From assembly GCF_014190775.1 (NCBI RefSeq), contig NZ_JACHVP010000002.1, positions 124,001-188,000 on the forward strand: 64,000 bases of DNA. Direction: 5' to 3'. Source of the DNA: Leifsonia aquatica (lineage in GTDB: Bacteria; Actinomycetota; Actinomycetes; Actinomycetales; Microbacteriaceae). The stretch's first letter is position 1; the number at the start of each line of letters is the position of its first letter. Of this stretch, positions 25,113-38,494 are shown in pieces. The translations under genes and the position numbers were made by a program. The notes beneath the pieces were generated by a model. The model was not told where the DNA came from and ran no database searches. It was given only the letters and a program-made list of their open reading frames with translations.

Positions 25113-25475
25113 GTGAAGCGGATTCCCTCCTGGTTGATCTATACCGTCCTGCGCCTCCTGGTGTTCGCGATTCCGCTCGCCATCCTGCTGGTTCTGGGCA
25201 TCGTCTGGTGGGCGTCGGTGATCGCGGCCGCCCTGATCGGGCTGTGCCTCTCGTACATCTTCCTGAGCAAGCCGCGCAACGCCGTCTCGTCAGACCTGTA
25301 CGAGGTCCGTCACCGCGAGAAGCCCGTCCCGTCGGAGGACGACGAGGTCGAGGATGCTGTCGTCGACTCCGCCGAAGCGGCCCGCACAGATGCGCCTGTC
25401 GACGCTCCCGCTGAGGCTGCTGTCGACGCTCCCGTGGATCACCACGACGCGGGTACGAAGCCTCCGACCGCCTGA
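25113..25475 (+). CDS. DUF4229-like small membrane protein
   Basis: 120 residues from the GTG at 25113. Two adjacent hydrophobic segments (about 8-29 and 31-50), then KPRNAVSSDLYEVRHREK and a long acidic, Ala/Asp/Val-rich tail (DAPVDAPAEAAVDAPVD) likely disordered in the cytoplasm. DUF4229 proteins recur beside menaquinone genes in actinobacteria. No activity is known. The end is 22 bp from the end of the convergent menA gene. Confidence 0.82.
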   Translation: MKRIPSWLIYTVLRLLVFAIPLAILLVLGIVWWASVIAAALIGLCLSYIFLSKPRNAVSSDLYEVRHREKPVPSEDDEVEDAVVDSAEAARTDAPVDAPAEAAVDAPVDHHDAGTKPPTA

Positions 25476-25497
25476 TCCGCCAGGCGAAGCGCGCCGG

Positions 25498-26487
25498 TCA
25501 GAACGCGAACGCGACTCCGAGCGCGATCCCGACCAGCAGGCCCGTGATACTCGTCAGCTGCAGCGCCGTGATGAGCTCCCGTGACGTCTTCGCGAACAGG
25601 GTGATGGCGCACGCCGGCAGTGCGGCGAGCAGCGCGAACATCCCGAACCAGGCGATCGGGTAGAACAACGCGAGCAGGGCCACGATCAGGAACGGCACCA
25701 GCAGCAGGACGCAGAACACGATCCGGGACGCGACGTTGCCGATCAGGACGGCGAGGGTGCGCTTGCGCGCGGCCTTGTCCGGTTCGATGTCGCGGATGTT
25801 GTTGACCATCAGCACGGCGCACGCGATCAGTCCAGCGACGACCGCTCCGTACCAGGCCTCCTGGTTGACCGTTCCCGCGAGCATGAAGGTCGTGCCGGCG
25901 GTGGCCACGAGTCCGAAGAACACGAAGACGAAGAGCTCGCCGAGGCCGAAGTAGCCGTACGGACGCTTGCCTCCGGTGTAGAACCAGGCCGCGGCGATCG
26001 CTGCGGCGCCGATGAGCAGGATCCACCAGTGCTGCGTGAGGATGACGAGCACGAGCCCGGCGAGCGCGGCCAGCCCGAAGAACACGAGGGAGACGGTCAG
26101 CACCTTCTTGGGTGCGGCCTTCCCCGATCCGGTCAGGCGTCCGGGGCCGACCCGGTACTCGTCCGTGCCGCGGATGCCGTCGGAGTAGTCGTTGGCGTAG
26201 TTCACGCCGATCTGGAGCAGCACGGCGACGGCGAGGCAGAGCAGTGAGCGCACGGGGTGCCAGACGCCCGGCCCCTCGGCGACCTTCGCCGCTCCCACAC
26301 CGATGAGCACCGGGGCGATGGCGAGGGGCAGGGTGCGGAGGCGAGCCCCGGCGATCCAGTCGGCCGCGGTCGCGGGACGCGCAGCGGTCGCCCGTGCGGC
26401 GCCGGGGCGTCCGCTCTTCCCTCCGCGCGGTCCGCGCGCCGGGGGCGGCGCCATCCTCTGCATGCGGGGCTTGTTCTCACTCATCAC
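25498..26487 (-). CDS. menA: 1,4-Dihydroxy-2-naphthoate polyprenyltransferase
   Basis: About 329 residues, UbiA superfamily with 8-9 membrane segments. The two Asp-rich motifs that bind Mg-prenyl diphosphate are NYANDYSDGIRGTD (first third) and NNIRDIEPDKAARKRT (middle). It attaches the isoprenoid tail to DHNA at the membrane. A GTG at 26487 is preferred by 7-base spacing from TAAGAT (26495-26500); the next codon is an ATG at 26484, so the difference is one residue. A disordered Arg/Gly/Ala-rich head (APPPARGPRGGKSGR) precedes the first helix. It probably has its own promoter inside the 26-bp gap after menE. Confidence 0.95.
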   Translation of the reverse strand: MMSENKPRMQRMAPPPARGPRGGKSGRPGAARATAARPATAADWIAGARLRTLPLAIAPVLIGVGAAKVAEGPGVWHPVRSLLCLAVAVLLQIGVNYANDYSDGIRGTDEYRVGPGRLTGSGKAAPKKVLTVSLVFFGLAALAGLVLVILTQHWWILLIGAAAIAAAWFYTGGKRPYGYFGLGELFVFVFFGLVATAGTTFMLAGTVNQEAWYGAVVAGLIACAVLMVNNIRDIEPDKAARKRTLAVLIGNVASRIVFCVLLLVPFLIVALLALFYPIAWFGMFALLAALPACAITLFAKTSRELITALQLTSITGLLVGIALGVAFAF

Positions 26488-26494
26488 AGTGCGA

Positions 26495-26500
26495 ATCTTA
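26495..26500 (-). promoter_or_regulatory. -10 element for separate menA transcript
   Basis: TAAGAT ends 7 bases before the GTG at 26487, in the short gap between menE and menA; it suggests menA can be transcribed independently of menB-menE. Confidence 0.4.
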
Positions 26501-26510
26501 ACAACATCGC

Positions 26511-27686
26511 CTATGCCCCGCTCTCGCGCGAGCCGGCCGCGATCCGGGCTGCCGCGACCCGGTCGGGCTTCCCGCTGCTCAGCAGGGGCAGCTCGGCCAC
26601 CGCGACGATCCGGGAGGGCGCTCCTGCTCGGCCCACGCGCTCCGCGACGAGACCCCGCACGTCGCCCAGAAGGCTCTCGTCGTCCCGTTGCTCTCTCCCA
26701 CCCGGCGCGACGACCACGGGCACCTGCCCCCACTCCTCGTCGTCGCTGGCGACGACCACCGCACCCTCCAAACCCGGGATGCTGCGCACCGCCTCTTCGA
26801 CGGCGTCGAGGAGCACCTTCTCGCCGCCCGAGATGATCACGTTGTCCGCCCGGCCGAGCACGGTGACGCGCCCGTCGTCGACTCGACCCAGGTCGCCCGT
26901 CCGGTACCAGCGGTGACCGTCCGCTTCGTGGAAAGCGGCACGCGTCCGCCCCTCGTCCCCGAGGTATCCCTCGGCGAGCGTCGGGCCGGCGATCTCCAGG
27001 AGGCCGTCCACCGCGCGCACCACGGTCGTCCCGATCGGGACGCCGTCGTACACGCATCCCCCTGCGGTCTCGCTCGACCCGTACGTGCTCAGGATGCGTG
27101 CGCCCACTTCCTCGGCCCGCTCGCGCAGAGCGGGGGTGAGCGCTTGCCCGCCGACGAGGATCCCGTCGAACCGCCGCAGCGCTCTCGCGACGTCTCGGGC
27201 TCCCCGCTCGGCCGCCTCCACCAGCCGGGCCAGCTGAACCGGCACCAGGGAGGTGTACCGCAGATCGTGGCTCAGTCCTTCGGCGAGCGCCGCGAACCGT
27301 CCGGCGTCGAAGTGACCGCTCCCGTAGTACAGCGGCTCCGTCTCCGCTGCGAGGGACCGCACGAGTACCTGCGCGCCGGCCACGTAGTGGGCGGGGAGGG
27401 CGAGGACCCACTGCCCTTGTCCCCCCATCGCTCCCGCGGACGCCGCCGCACTGGCGAGCAGGGCATCGGCCGAGAGCGCGACGCGCTTCGGCACCCCCGT
27501 CGACCCGGAGGTCTCGATCACGAGCGCGATGTTCTGCGCGACCGTCTCACCAGCGGCGCGCTCATCCGAACGGTCAGCCGCCTCCTTCGGGACGACCGCC
27601 GGCCCGGCTCCGGCGAGCGCGTCGCGCAACGCCTCGAAGACCGTCTCCGGCTGCCCGGCATCGACAGCCCGCACCTCCCGTGTCAT
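26511..27686 (-). CDS. menE: o-Succinylbenzoate--CoA ligase
   Basis: 391 residues, shorter than most acyl-CoA ligases but usual for actinobacterial MenE. The P-loop-like A3 motif is IETSGSTGVPKRV (about 57-69); later motifs are STYGSSETAGG, YRTGDLGRVDDGRVTVLGRAD in two parts, and the C-terminal lysine in LLSSGKPDR. It activates o-succinylbenzoate with ATP and CoA. It starts 10 bases after the menB stop, so menB-menE form an operon. Confidence 0.94.
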   Translation of the reverse strand: MTREVRAVDAGQPETVFEALRDALAGAGPAVVPKEAADRSDERAAGETVAQNIALVIETSGSTGVPKRVALSADALLASAAASAGAMGGQGQWVLALPAHYVAGAQVLVRSLAAETEPLYYGSGHFDAGRFAALAEGLSHDLRYTSLVPVQLARLVEAAERGARDVARALRRFDGILVGGQALTPALRERAEEVGARILSTYGSSETAGGCVYDGVPIGTTVVRAVDGLLEIAGPTLAEGYLGDEGRTRAAFHEADGHRWYRTGDLGRVDDGRVTVLGRADNVIISGGEKVLLDAVEEAVRSIPGLEGAVVVASDDEEWGQVPVVVAPGGREQRDDESLLGDVRGLVAERVGRAGAPSRIVAVAELPLLSSGKPDRVAAARIAAGSRESGA

Positions 27687-27696
27687 GTCGCTCCGC

Positions 27697-28608
27697 TCAG
27701 TACTGCCAGGGGAACGGCGACCAGTCGGGTTCGCGCTTCTGCAGGAAGGAGTCGCGCCCCTCGACCGCCTCGTCGGTGCCGTACGCCAGTCGCGTCGCCT
27801 CCCCGGCGAAGACCTGCTGCCCGACCAGGCCGTCGTCCACGGCGTTGAACGCGAACTTCAGCATCCGGATCGCCGTCGGCGACTTCGTCAGGATCTCCCT
27901 GGCCCACTCCAGAGCCGTCGACTCGAGCTCCGCGTGCGGGACGACGGCGTTCACGGCCCCCATCTCGTAGGCGCGCTGCGCCGAGTACTCCCGAGCCAGG
28001 AAGAAGACCTCCCGGCCCACCTTCTGCCCGACCTGCCGCGCGAAGTAGGCGCTCCCGTAGCCGGCGTCGAACGAGCCGACGTCCGCGTCCGTCTGCTTGA
28101 AACGTCCGTGCTCGGCGCTCGCGATCGACAGGTCGCACACGACATGCAGCGAGTGGCCTCCACCCGCCGCCCAGCCGGGCACGACCGCGATCACGACCTT
28201 CGGCATGAACCGGATCAGGCGCTGCACCTCGAGGATGTGCAGGCGGCCGCTGCGCGCCGCGTCGATCCCGGCAGCGGTCTCACCCTCCGCATACTTGTAG
28301 CCGTCACGACCACGGATGCGCTGGTCGCCGCCCGAGCAGAACGCCCATCCCCCGTCCTTCGGACTCGGCCCGTTGCCCGTCAGCAGCACCACACCGATGC
28401 GCGAGTTGGTGCGTGCGTCTTCGAGTGCCGCGTAGAGCTCGTCGACGGTGTGCGGCCTGAAGGCGTTGCGCACCTCGGGGCGGTTGAACGCGACGCGCGC
28501 GATCCGTCCCGAGTCGTCGTGGTGATAGGTGATGTCGGTGAGCCCACCGAAGCCGGGTGCCTCCACCCACTGCGTCGGATCGAAGATCTCTGAGATTGCC
28601 GCTGCCAT
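27697..28608 (-). CDS. menB: 1,4-Dihydroxy-2-naphthoyl-CoA synthase
   Basis: 303 residues, crotonase fold. Oxyanion-hole and active-site stretches typical of MenB are visible: AFCSGGDQRIRGRDGYKY, PKVVIAVVPGWAAGGGHSL, and SFDAGYGSAYFARQVGQK. It closes the second ring of the naphthoquinone from succinylbenzoyl-CoA. TAGTCT (28615-28620) lies 6 bases before the ATG, so it is the leaderless head of menB-menE(-menA), transcribed divergently from menC. Confidence 0.96.
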   Translation of the reverse strand: MAAAISEIFDPTQWVEAPGFGGLTDITYHHDDSGRIARVAFNRPEVRNAFRPHTVDELYAALEDARTNSRIGVVLLTGNGPSPKDGGWAFCSGGDQRIRGRDGYKYAEGETAAGIDAARSGRLHILEVQRLIRFMPKVVIAVVPGWAAGGGHSLHVVCDLSIASAEHGRFKQTDADVGSFDAGYGSAYFARQVGQKVGREVFFLAREYSAQRAYEMGAVNAVVPHAELESTALEWAREILTKSPTAIRMLKFAFNAVDDGLVGQQVFAGEATRLAYGTDEAVEGRDSFLQKREPDWSPFPWQY

Positions 28609-28614
28609 GCATCA

Positions 28615-28658
28615 AGACTATGGTCGGCGGCTCCGTGCGGGGTCGGCCGTGCCAAACT
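28615..28658. promoter_or_regulatory. Divergent leaderless promoters menB / menC
   Basis: Minus strand: TAGTCT (28615-28620), 6 bases before the menB ATG. Plus strand: CAAACT (28653-28658), 6 bases before the menC ATG at 28665; this one deviates from TAnnnT at the first base. The intergenic region is only 56 bp. Confidence 0.45.
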
Positions 28659-28664
28659 TGTGGA

Positions 28665-29657
28665 ATGGTGCCCCAGCTGCGCGACATGTTGATGACTGCG
28701 CGCGTGGTGAGCGTGCCGATGACCTCCCGCTTCCGCGGCATCACCGTCCGGGAGGCGGTCCTGTTCGAGGGCCCGGAGGGCTGGACCGAGTTCTCACCCT
28801 TCGTGGAGTACGCGGACCACGAGGCGGCCGCCTGGTTGCACGCGGCCATCGACTTCGGCTGGCATCCGACGCCTGCGCTCCGGCGCGACCGGATCCCCGT
28901 GAACGCCACCGTCCCAGCCGTCCCCGCCTCCGAGGTCGACTCCGTGCTCGATCGGTACCCTGGCGCACGGACCGCGAAGGTGAAGGTCGCCGAGCCCGGC
29001 CAGTCCCTCGCAGACGACGTCGAACGCGTCCGCGCCGTGCGGGAGCGGCTCGGTCCGGAAGGCCGGATCCGGGTGGACGCGAACACGCTCTGGAACGTGG
29101 ATGAGGCGGAGCACGCCATCCACGCCCTCGCCCCCTTCGATCTCGAGTACGTCGAGCAGCCGTGCGCGACCGTCGACGAGCTCGCCGAGATCCGCCGCCG
29201 TACCGCCTACATGGACATCCCCATCGCAGCCGACGAGAGCGTGCGCAAGGCCGAGGATCCGCTCGCGGTCGCCCGTGCCGGCGCTGCGGATCTGCTGATC
29301 GTCAAGGCGCAGCCGCTGGGCGGCATCCACTCCGCGTTGCGCATCGTCGCCGAGGCAGGGCTGCCCGTCGTCGTCTCGAGCGCCATCGACACCTCGGTGG
29401 GAATCGCCATGGGCGCCCATCTCGCCGCTGCGGTTCCCGAGCTCGAGTTCGACTGCGGGCTGGGCACTGTCGCGATGTTCGTGCAGGATGTGGCGGTCGA
29501 GCCGCTCCTCCCGGTCGACGGGTTCATCCCGGTCGTCCGGCCGGCGGTCGACGCGTCGAAGCTGGCCGCGCTGGAGGCGCCTGCCGACCGGCGCGAGTGG
29601 TGGCTCGACCGGGTCCGCCGCTGCTACCGCATCGTGGAGCACGCCACGGCCCTGTGA
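28665..29657 (+). CDS. menC: o-Succinylbenzoate synthase
   Basis: 330 residues, enolase superfamily, muconate-cycloisomerase-like. The catalytic KxK is in TAKVKVAEPG, the metal ligands are Asp in RIRVDANTLW, Glu in YVEQPCATVDELAEI and Asp in IAADESV, and the second Lys is in IVKAQPLGG. It dehydrates SHCHC to o-succinylbenzoate. The ATG at 28665 is used; ATGs 7 and 9 codons downstream are possible. It is the only plus-strand menaquinone gene here. Confidence 0.94.
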   Translation: MVPQLRDMLMTARVVSVPMTSRFRGITVREAVLFEGPEGWTEFSPFVEYADHEAAAWLHAAIDFGWHPTPALRRDRIPVNATVPAVPASEVDSVLDRYPGARTAKVKVAEPGQSLADDVERVRAVRERLGPEGRIRVDANTLWNVDEAEHAIHALAPFDLEYVEQPCATVDELAEIRRRTAYMDIPIAADESVRKAEDPLAVARAGAADLLIVKAQPLGGIHSALRIVAEAGLPVVVSSAIDTSVGIAMGAHLAAAVPELEFDCGLGTVAMFVQDVAVEPLLPVDGFIPVVRPAVDASKLAALEAPADRREWWLDRVRRCYRIVEHATAL

Positions 29658-29675
29658 CCCGCTCGGCGGGCACGC

Positions 29676-30695
29676 TCAGACGTACAGGCTCTCCGGCACC
29701 TCGAGTCCGTAGATCGCCCGGCCGGAGTTCCAGATCGCGGCGCACGCGGCGCGGAGCAGATCGAGTTCGTCCGTCCCCGCGGCACGGATGCGAACGTCGT
29801 TGCCCTCGATCGCGACGGTCGCGTCGCCCACCGTCACGGCGCCGTCACGGGCGGTCGTGGTCGTGGGATACGGCTGGGCCAGCCCGCGCAAGTCGCGGAG
29901 GATGTAGGTCGGCCGGGAGTTGGCGTCAGCCGCGATGAGCTGCTTGGCGCCGTCGATGCCCGTCAGCACGAGCACCGAATCGATGCCCGCGCGGTTGGCG
30001 CCGAGGATGTCGGTGTCGAGGCGATCGCCGATGAAGAGCGGCTTCTTCGCGCCGAATCGCGCGACCGCCTCCTCGAAGATCGCCACCTCGGGCTTGCCCG
30101 CCACGAGAGGCAGCCGGCCGGCGGCTGTGTGCACCGCGGACACGAGCGTCCCGTTGCCGGGGGCGATGCCCCGCGTCACGGGGATCGTCCAATCGGTGTT
30201 CGTCGCGATCCACGGACGCTCGGTCTCCGTACGCCCTTGGAGCGCGAACGCGGCCTCCGCGAGCTGCGCCCAGCCGACTTCGGGAGCGAAACCCTGGATG
30301 ACCGCGGCAGGATCGTCATCTGCGGACCGCGTGACGGTGAACCCGCCCTTCTCGACCTCGTCGACCAGGCCATCGCCGCCGATCACGAGGATCCGCGATC
30401 CGGCTGCCACGTGTGCACTGAGGAGGCGGACCGCTGCCTGCGGTGAGGTCACCACGTCACTCGGCTGCACCTGCAGGCCGAGCTCGCTCAGATGGGAGGC
30501 GACCGACGCATCGGTGCGGGACGCGTTGTTCGTGATGTAACCGACACGCACGGTTTCCGCCGCGTCGTTCAGGCTCTCGACCGCGTGCGGGATGGCTGAC
30601 GGCCCTTTATAGACCACGCCGTCCAGGTCGGCGAGAAGCACGTCCACACCGTCCAGAGGAGTGGATGTGTCAGTGCTCCGTCGGAACAGCCCCAT
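29676..30695 (-). CDS. HAD-IIA family sugar phosphatase
   Basis: 339 residues. HAD motifs: LADLDGVVYKG (nucleophile Asp and second Asp), YITNNASRT (motif II), AGKPEVAIFEEA (Lys, motif III) and FIGDRLDTDILGANRAG (motif IV). The C2-type cap lies between motifs II and III, as in NagD-like p-nitrophenyl or sugar phosphatases. A C-terminal extension of about 80 residues follows the HAD core. The ATG at 30695 overlaps the upstream RGG/TPR gene by 26 bp, so the two are co-transcribed. The substrate is unknown. Confidence 0.92.
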   Translation of the reverse strand: MGLFRRSTDTSTPLDGVDVLLADLDGVVYKGPSAIPHAVESLNDAAETVRVGYITNNASRTDASVASHLSELGLQVQPSDVVTSPQAAVRLLSAHVAAGSRILVIGGDGLVDEVEKGGFTVTRSADDDPAAVIQGFAPEVGWAQLAEAAFALQGRTETERPWIATNTDWTIPVTRGIAPGNGTLVSAVHTAAGRLPLVAGKPEVAIFEEAVARFGAKKPLFIGDRLDTDILGANRAGIDSVLVLTGIDGAKQLIAADANSRPTYILRDLRGLAQPYPTTTTARDGAVTVGDATVAIEGNDVRIRAAGTDELDLLRAACAAIWNSGRAIYGLEVPESLYV

Positions 30696-32637
30696 CGTCG
30701 GGCTCACCCTTCTCCTCGGCGGCCTCGAGCTCAGGCTCGTTTTCAGGCTCGGCCTCGGAATCCACATCCTCCACCGATTCCGCCTCAGCCTCGGGCTCGT
30801 CGGGCACCGGATCGCCGTCGACCTCCGCTTCGGCCGGCTCATCCTCGTCGTCGTCCGCGAGCAGCTCGTCGACCTCAGCCTCGACGGCCGAGGCGGAGAA
30901 GTCGGCAGCGGAGAAGTCGGCGGGATCCAGGAAGATCTCTTCCTCGATCACGTCGATGGTCTCGTGCTCGTCGAAGTCGAGGGCGTCCGCCAGCGCTTCG
31001 GCGGCGTGCTCGGCGCGCTCGCGCCACGAGGCCGCCTGATCGTCGCGGCCGAGCTCCTCGAGCACCTCCGCGTAGGCGTGGAAGAGGTCGGGGCTCCAGC
31101 TGAACGCACGATTCGGGTCCAGCTGCGGGATCTCGAGCTCGGCCAGCGCGGCGTCCGGCTGCTGGAGGTCCAGACGTGCGCCCGACATCGCGATGGCCAG
31201 GGACACCTGCACGTCGGCAGGCAGCGACGCCTTGTCGACGGACCGCCCGAGCTCGAGCGCTCGGTCGGGGCGTCCGACCCCGCGTTCGCTGTCGACCATC
31301 AGCGGAAGCTGGTCGTTGGATCCGGAGATGCGTCGGTACGTGCGGAGCTCGCGCAAGGCGAGCGCGAAATCGCCCGTCGCGTACGCCGTGATGGCGAGCG
31401 TCTCGCGCACCACGCCGATCCGGCCGGCACGTCGGGCTGCGGACAGTGCGTGGCGGTGCGCCTGCTCCGGGTCGCTCTCGATGAGTCGCGAGACCATCAC
31501 CAGGTGCTGGGCGACCCACTCCGCGTTGTCCTTGCTGAGGGTCTTGAGCTCGACACGTGCCTCGCCCGGGAGGTCGCGGGCGACGATGCCCTCGGGGATC
31601 TCCGGGTCATCGTGGTGCGGCCGCACCGAGCGCAGCTCCCGCGAGCGTTCGATCTCTTCATCGGAGCGCAGTTCACGCTCTCGCGCGTCCCGATCTCCGC
31701 GCGCCGGCGCCCCGTCGCGCGTCCACAGCTTCTCATCGCGACCGCCACGACCGCCGCGGTCACCACCGGACCGCTGGCCGTCGCGTGAGTAGCCACCGCG
31801 ATCGCCGCCGGACCGCTGACCATCACGCGAATACCCGCCACGGTCACCGCCGGAACGCTGACCGCCAGAGCCCTGACCGCCACGCGAGTACCCGCCGCGC
31901 TCACCGCCGGAACGCTGACCATCACGGGAGTACCCGCCACGGTCACCACCCGAACGCTGCGCGTCACGCGAGTATCCACCGCGCTCACCACCCGAACGCT
32001 GACCGCCCGAACCCTGACCGCCGCGGGAGTAGCCGCCACGGTCGCCACCGGAACGCTGGCCATCACGCGAATATCCGTCACGGTCACCACCCGAACGCTG
32101 CGCGTCACGCGAGTACCCGCCGCGCTCACCACCGGAACGCTGACCGCCCGAACCCTGACCGCCGCGCGAATACCCGCCACGGTCGCCACCGGAACGCTGG
32201 CCATCACGCGAATATCCGCCACGGTCACCACCCGAACGCTGCGCGTCACGCGAGTACCCGCCGCGCTCACCACCGGAACGCTGGCCGCCCGAACCCTGAC
32301 CGCCGCGCGAATACCCGCCACGGTCGCCACCGGAACGCTGGCCATCACGCGAATATCCGCCACGCTCGCCGGCCGGCCGATCGGAACCCGATCGCTGCCC
32401 GCTCGAACCCTGGCCATCGCGCGAATATCCGCCACGCTTCGGAGCTCCACCGCGCTCGGCACCCTTACCGTAGCCGCGGTCGGATCCGCCCGAACGATCA
32501 GTTCTCCCGGAGCCAGCACCACGGTCACCGCGGTCACCACGACCGGAGTCCGAGCGTCGTCGATCGCCGCTACCCGCAGCTCCGCGATCACTGCGCCCGT
32601 TCTTCCGGGCGTCCTTGTCGTCTGGGGTGTCGCTCAC
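30670..32637 (-). CDS. RGG-repeat / TPR / acidic-tail protein
   Basis: 655 residues from a GTG with Shine-Dalgarno AGGAG. Residues 1-67 are Arg/Gly/Ser/Asp-rich. Residues 68-293 are 14 repeats of RGGYSR(D/G)(G/A)Q type. Residues about 295-345 are charged. Residues about 350-560 are helical pairs typical of tetratricopeptide repeats (AHRHALSAARRAGR; TGDFALALRELRTYRR; LFHAYAEVLEELGRDDQA). The last 75 residues are almost all Asp/Glu/Ala/Pro. The repeat part is probably disordered and able to bind RNA, as eukaryotic RGG proteins do; the TPR part should bind protein. Homologues are sometimes labelled primosomal protein, for which nothing here gives support. It follows the rrn operon on the same strand. 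Confidence 0.85.
   Translation of the reverse strand: MSDTPDDKDARKNGRSDRGAAGSGDRRRSDSGRGDRGDRGAGSGRTDRSGGSDRGYGKGAERGGAPKRGGYSRDGQGSSGQRSGSDRPAGERGGYSRDGQRSGGDRGGYSRGGQGSGGQRSGGERGGYSRDAQRSGGDRGGYSRDGQRSGGDRGGYSRGGQGSGGQRSGGERGGYSRDAQRSGGDRDGYSRDGQRSGGDRGGYSRGGQGSGGQRSGGERGGYSRDAQRSGGDRGGYSRDGQRSGGERGGYSRGGQGSGGQRSGGDRGGYSRDGQRSGGDRGGYSRDGQRSGGDRGGRGGRDEKLWTRDGAPARGDRDARERELRSDEEIERSRELRSVRPHHDDPEIPEGIVARDLPGEARVELKTLSKDNAEWVAQHLVMVSRLIESDPEQAHRHALSAARRAGRIGVVRETLAITAYATGDFALALRELRTYRRISGSNDQLPLMVDSERGVGRPDRALELGRSVDKASLPADVQVSLAIAMSGARLDLQQPDAALAELEIPQLDPNRAFSWSPDLFHAYAEVLEELGRDDQAASWRERAEHAAEALADALDFDEHETIDVIEEEIFLDPADFSAADFSASAVEAEVDELLADDDEDEPAEAEVDGDPVPDEPEAEAESVEDVDSEAEPENEPELEAAEEKGEPDDGAVPTEH
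31759..32436 (-). repeat. Tandem repeat array encoding RGGYSR units
   Basis: Fourteen protein units of 14, 19 or 24 residues. Units 2-13 are four superunits of 47 residues (14+19+14), exactly 141 bp each, filling 31801-32364. The order is a DGQ unit, a GGQGSGGQ unit, then a DAQ unit; in the fourth superunit the last unit is DGQ and one E is D. Nucleotide identity between superunits is very high by eye, so recent expansion by slippage or recombination is likely and copy number may vary between strains. Confidence 0.95.
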
Positions 32638-32671
32638 GACGTCTCCTGTCGAATGGCGGGCTATCGAGCCC

Positions 32672-32677
32672 AGCCTA
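32672..32677 (-). promoter_or_regulatory. -10 element for the RGG/TPR gene
   Basis: TAGGCT on the minus strand, 34 bases before the GTG, gives a short leader with the AGGAG ribosome site. It lies between the rrn terminator and the gene, so the gene need not rely on rrn read-through. A -35 box is not evident. Confidence 0.4.
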
Positions 32678-32734
32678 CGTTGGGGTGTTCACGCGCGGGT
32701 CTGCGAGCGCGGAAAAGGACCTGTTAACGCGAAA

Positions 32735-32760
32735 TGGCCACCCATCACTGGGTGGCCATC
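32735..32760 (-). terminator. rrn operon terminator
   Basis: ATGGCCACCCA (32735-32745) and TGGGTGGCCAT (32750-32760) are perfect 11-bp arms around a 4-base loop, 10 bases past the 5S 3' end. On the minus strand TTTCGCGTT follows, a weak T-tract. Confidence 0.8.
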
Positions 32761-32770
32761 TCACAAAGAA

Positions 32771-32889
32771 GTCCGGCGGTGTCCTACTCTCCCACAGGGT
32801 CCCCCCTGCAGTACCATCGGCGCAGAGAGTCTTAGCTTCCGGGTTCGGAATGTAACCGGGCGTTTCCCTCTCGCTATGGCCGCCGAAAC
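32771..32889 (-). rRNA. rrf: 5S ribosomal RNA
   Basis: On the minus strand the sequence starts GTTTCGGCGGCCATAGCGAG and ends in CACCGCCGGAC, with the complementary ends that form helix I. Length is about 119 bases, usual for 5S rRNA. Ends are approximate to a few bases. Confidence 0.95.
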
Positions 32890-33024
32890 ACTATTGATGT
32901 ATCAAAGTGAACGAACAATCATCACGATTGTTTCAGTTCTCGACCGTACATCGAGAACCACATAGTGGACGCAAGCAATCTTGGCTCCTCATACCAGCCT
33001 TACAACAGTATGAAGATAGTGATT
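32890..33024 (-). other. 23S-5S internal transcribed spacer
   Basis: About 135 bases with no tRNA. It holds a hairpin with perfect 8-bp arms, GTTCTCGA (32936-32943) and TCGAGAAC (32951-32958), and a second with ACAATC/GATTGT arms (32915-32931 region). These are probable processing stems. Confidence 0.7.
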
Positions 33025-38069
<5,045 letters not shown>

Positions 38070-38335
38070 TGTTTAGCTCCACAGTCGCAAGCGACTGGGA
38101 AACATTGTGCAGGCAGGACAGGAAATGTGTCCAAGCACTGCGAGTTTGTCTTGACTAGTTTCGAATATCTACTGACATTCTGTTCTAATCCAAAGGAATC
38201 TCGTATCGACCATCAGACCGAAGTCTTTCAAGTCAATACCGAGGTTATTTGGCATTTGACATTGTGCACGCTGTTGAGTTCTCAAGGATCGGACGCTCTC
38301 ACCTTTCACCCTCTCGGGCTGCTCTGTGAGGCAAC
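38070..38335 (-). other. 16S rRNA leader
   Basis: About 265 bases between the strong rrn promoter and the 16S 5' end. At 38267-38285 the minus strand reads TTGAGAACTCAACAGCGTG, matching the conserved rrn leader element of Actinobacteria, near where Nus-factor antitermination boxes lie. No coding potential or tRNA seen. Confidence 0.6.
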
Positions 38336-38341
38336 TTCTCT

Positions 38342-38369
38342 ACCTTACCACTCTCAGTCAGTTTGTCAA
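38342..38369 (-). promoter_or_regulatory. rrn promoter (proximal)
   Basis: Minus strand: perfect -35 TTGACA (38364-38369), 16-base spacer, -10 TAAGGT (38342-38347). It is the only perfect -35 hexamer I noticed in the window, as expected for an rRNA promoter. Confidence 0.8.
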
Positions 38370-38464
38370 GTCGGCCGTTTCGCGCTCTTTCGTTCATCCA
38401 TCGTGGGATACATCCGATTTGCACGAACCGAACCGGTTAGACCTGCTCAGTGAGTGGGGTGTTA

Positions 38465-38494
38465 ATCCTAAGCGCAACAAAGGAACTCTTACAA
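38465..38494 (-). promoter_or_regulatory. Possible upstream rrn promoter
   Basis: Minus strand: -35-like TTGTAA (38489-38494), 18-base spacer, -10 TAGGAT (38465-38470). An inverted repeat GGAACT/AGTTCC (38482-38487 and 38494-38499) overlaps the -35. Tandem promoters are common before rrn operons. Confidence 0.4.

Noticed and set aside
31759-32436. Regularly repeated DNA that could be mistaken for a CRISPR array
   Set aside because: Repeats are contiguous, multiples of three, and encode in-frame RGGYSR units; there are no unique spacers and no cas genes.
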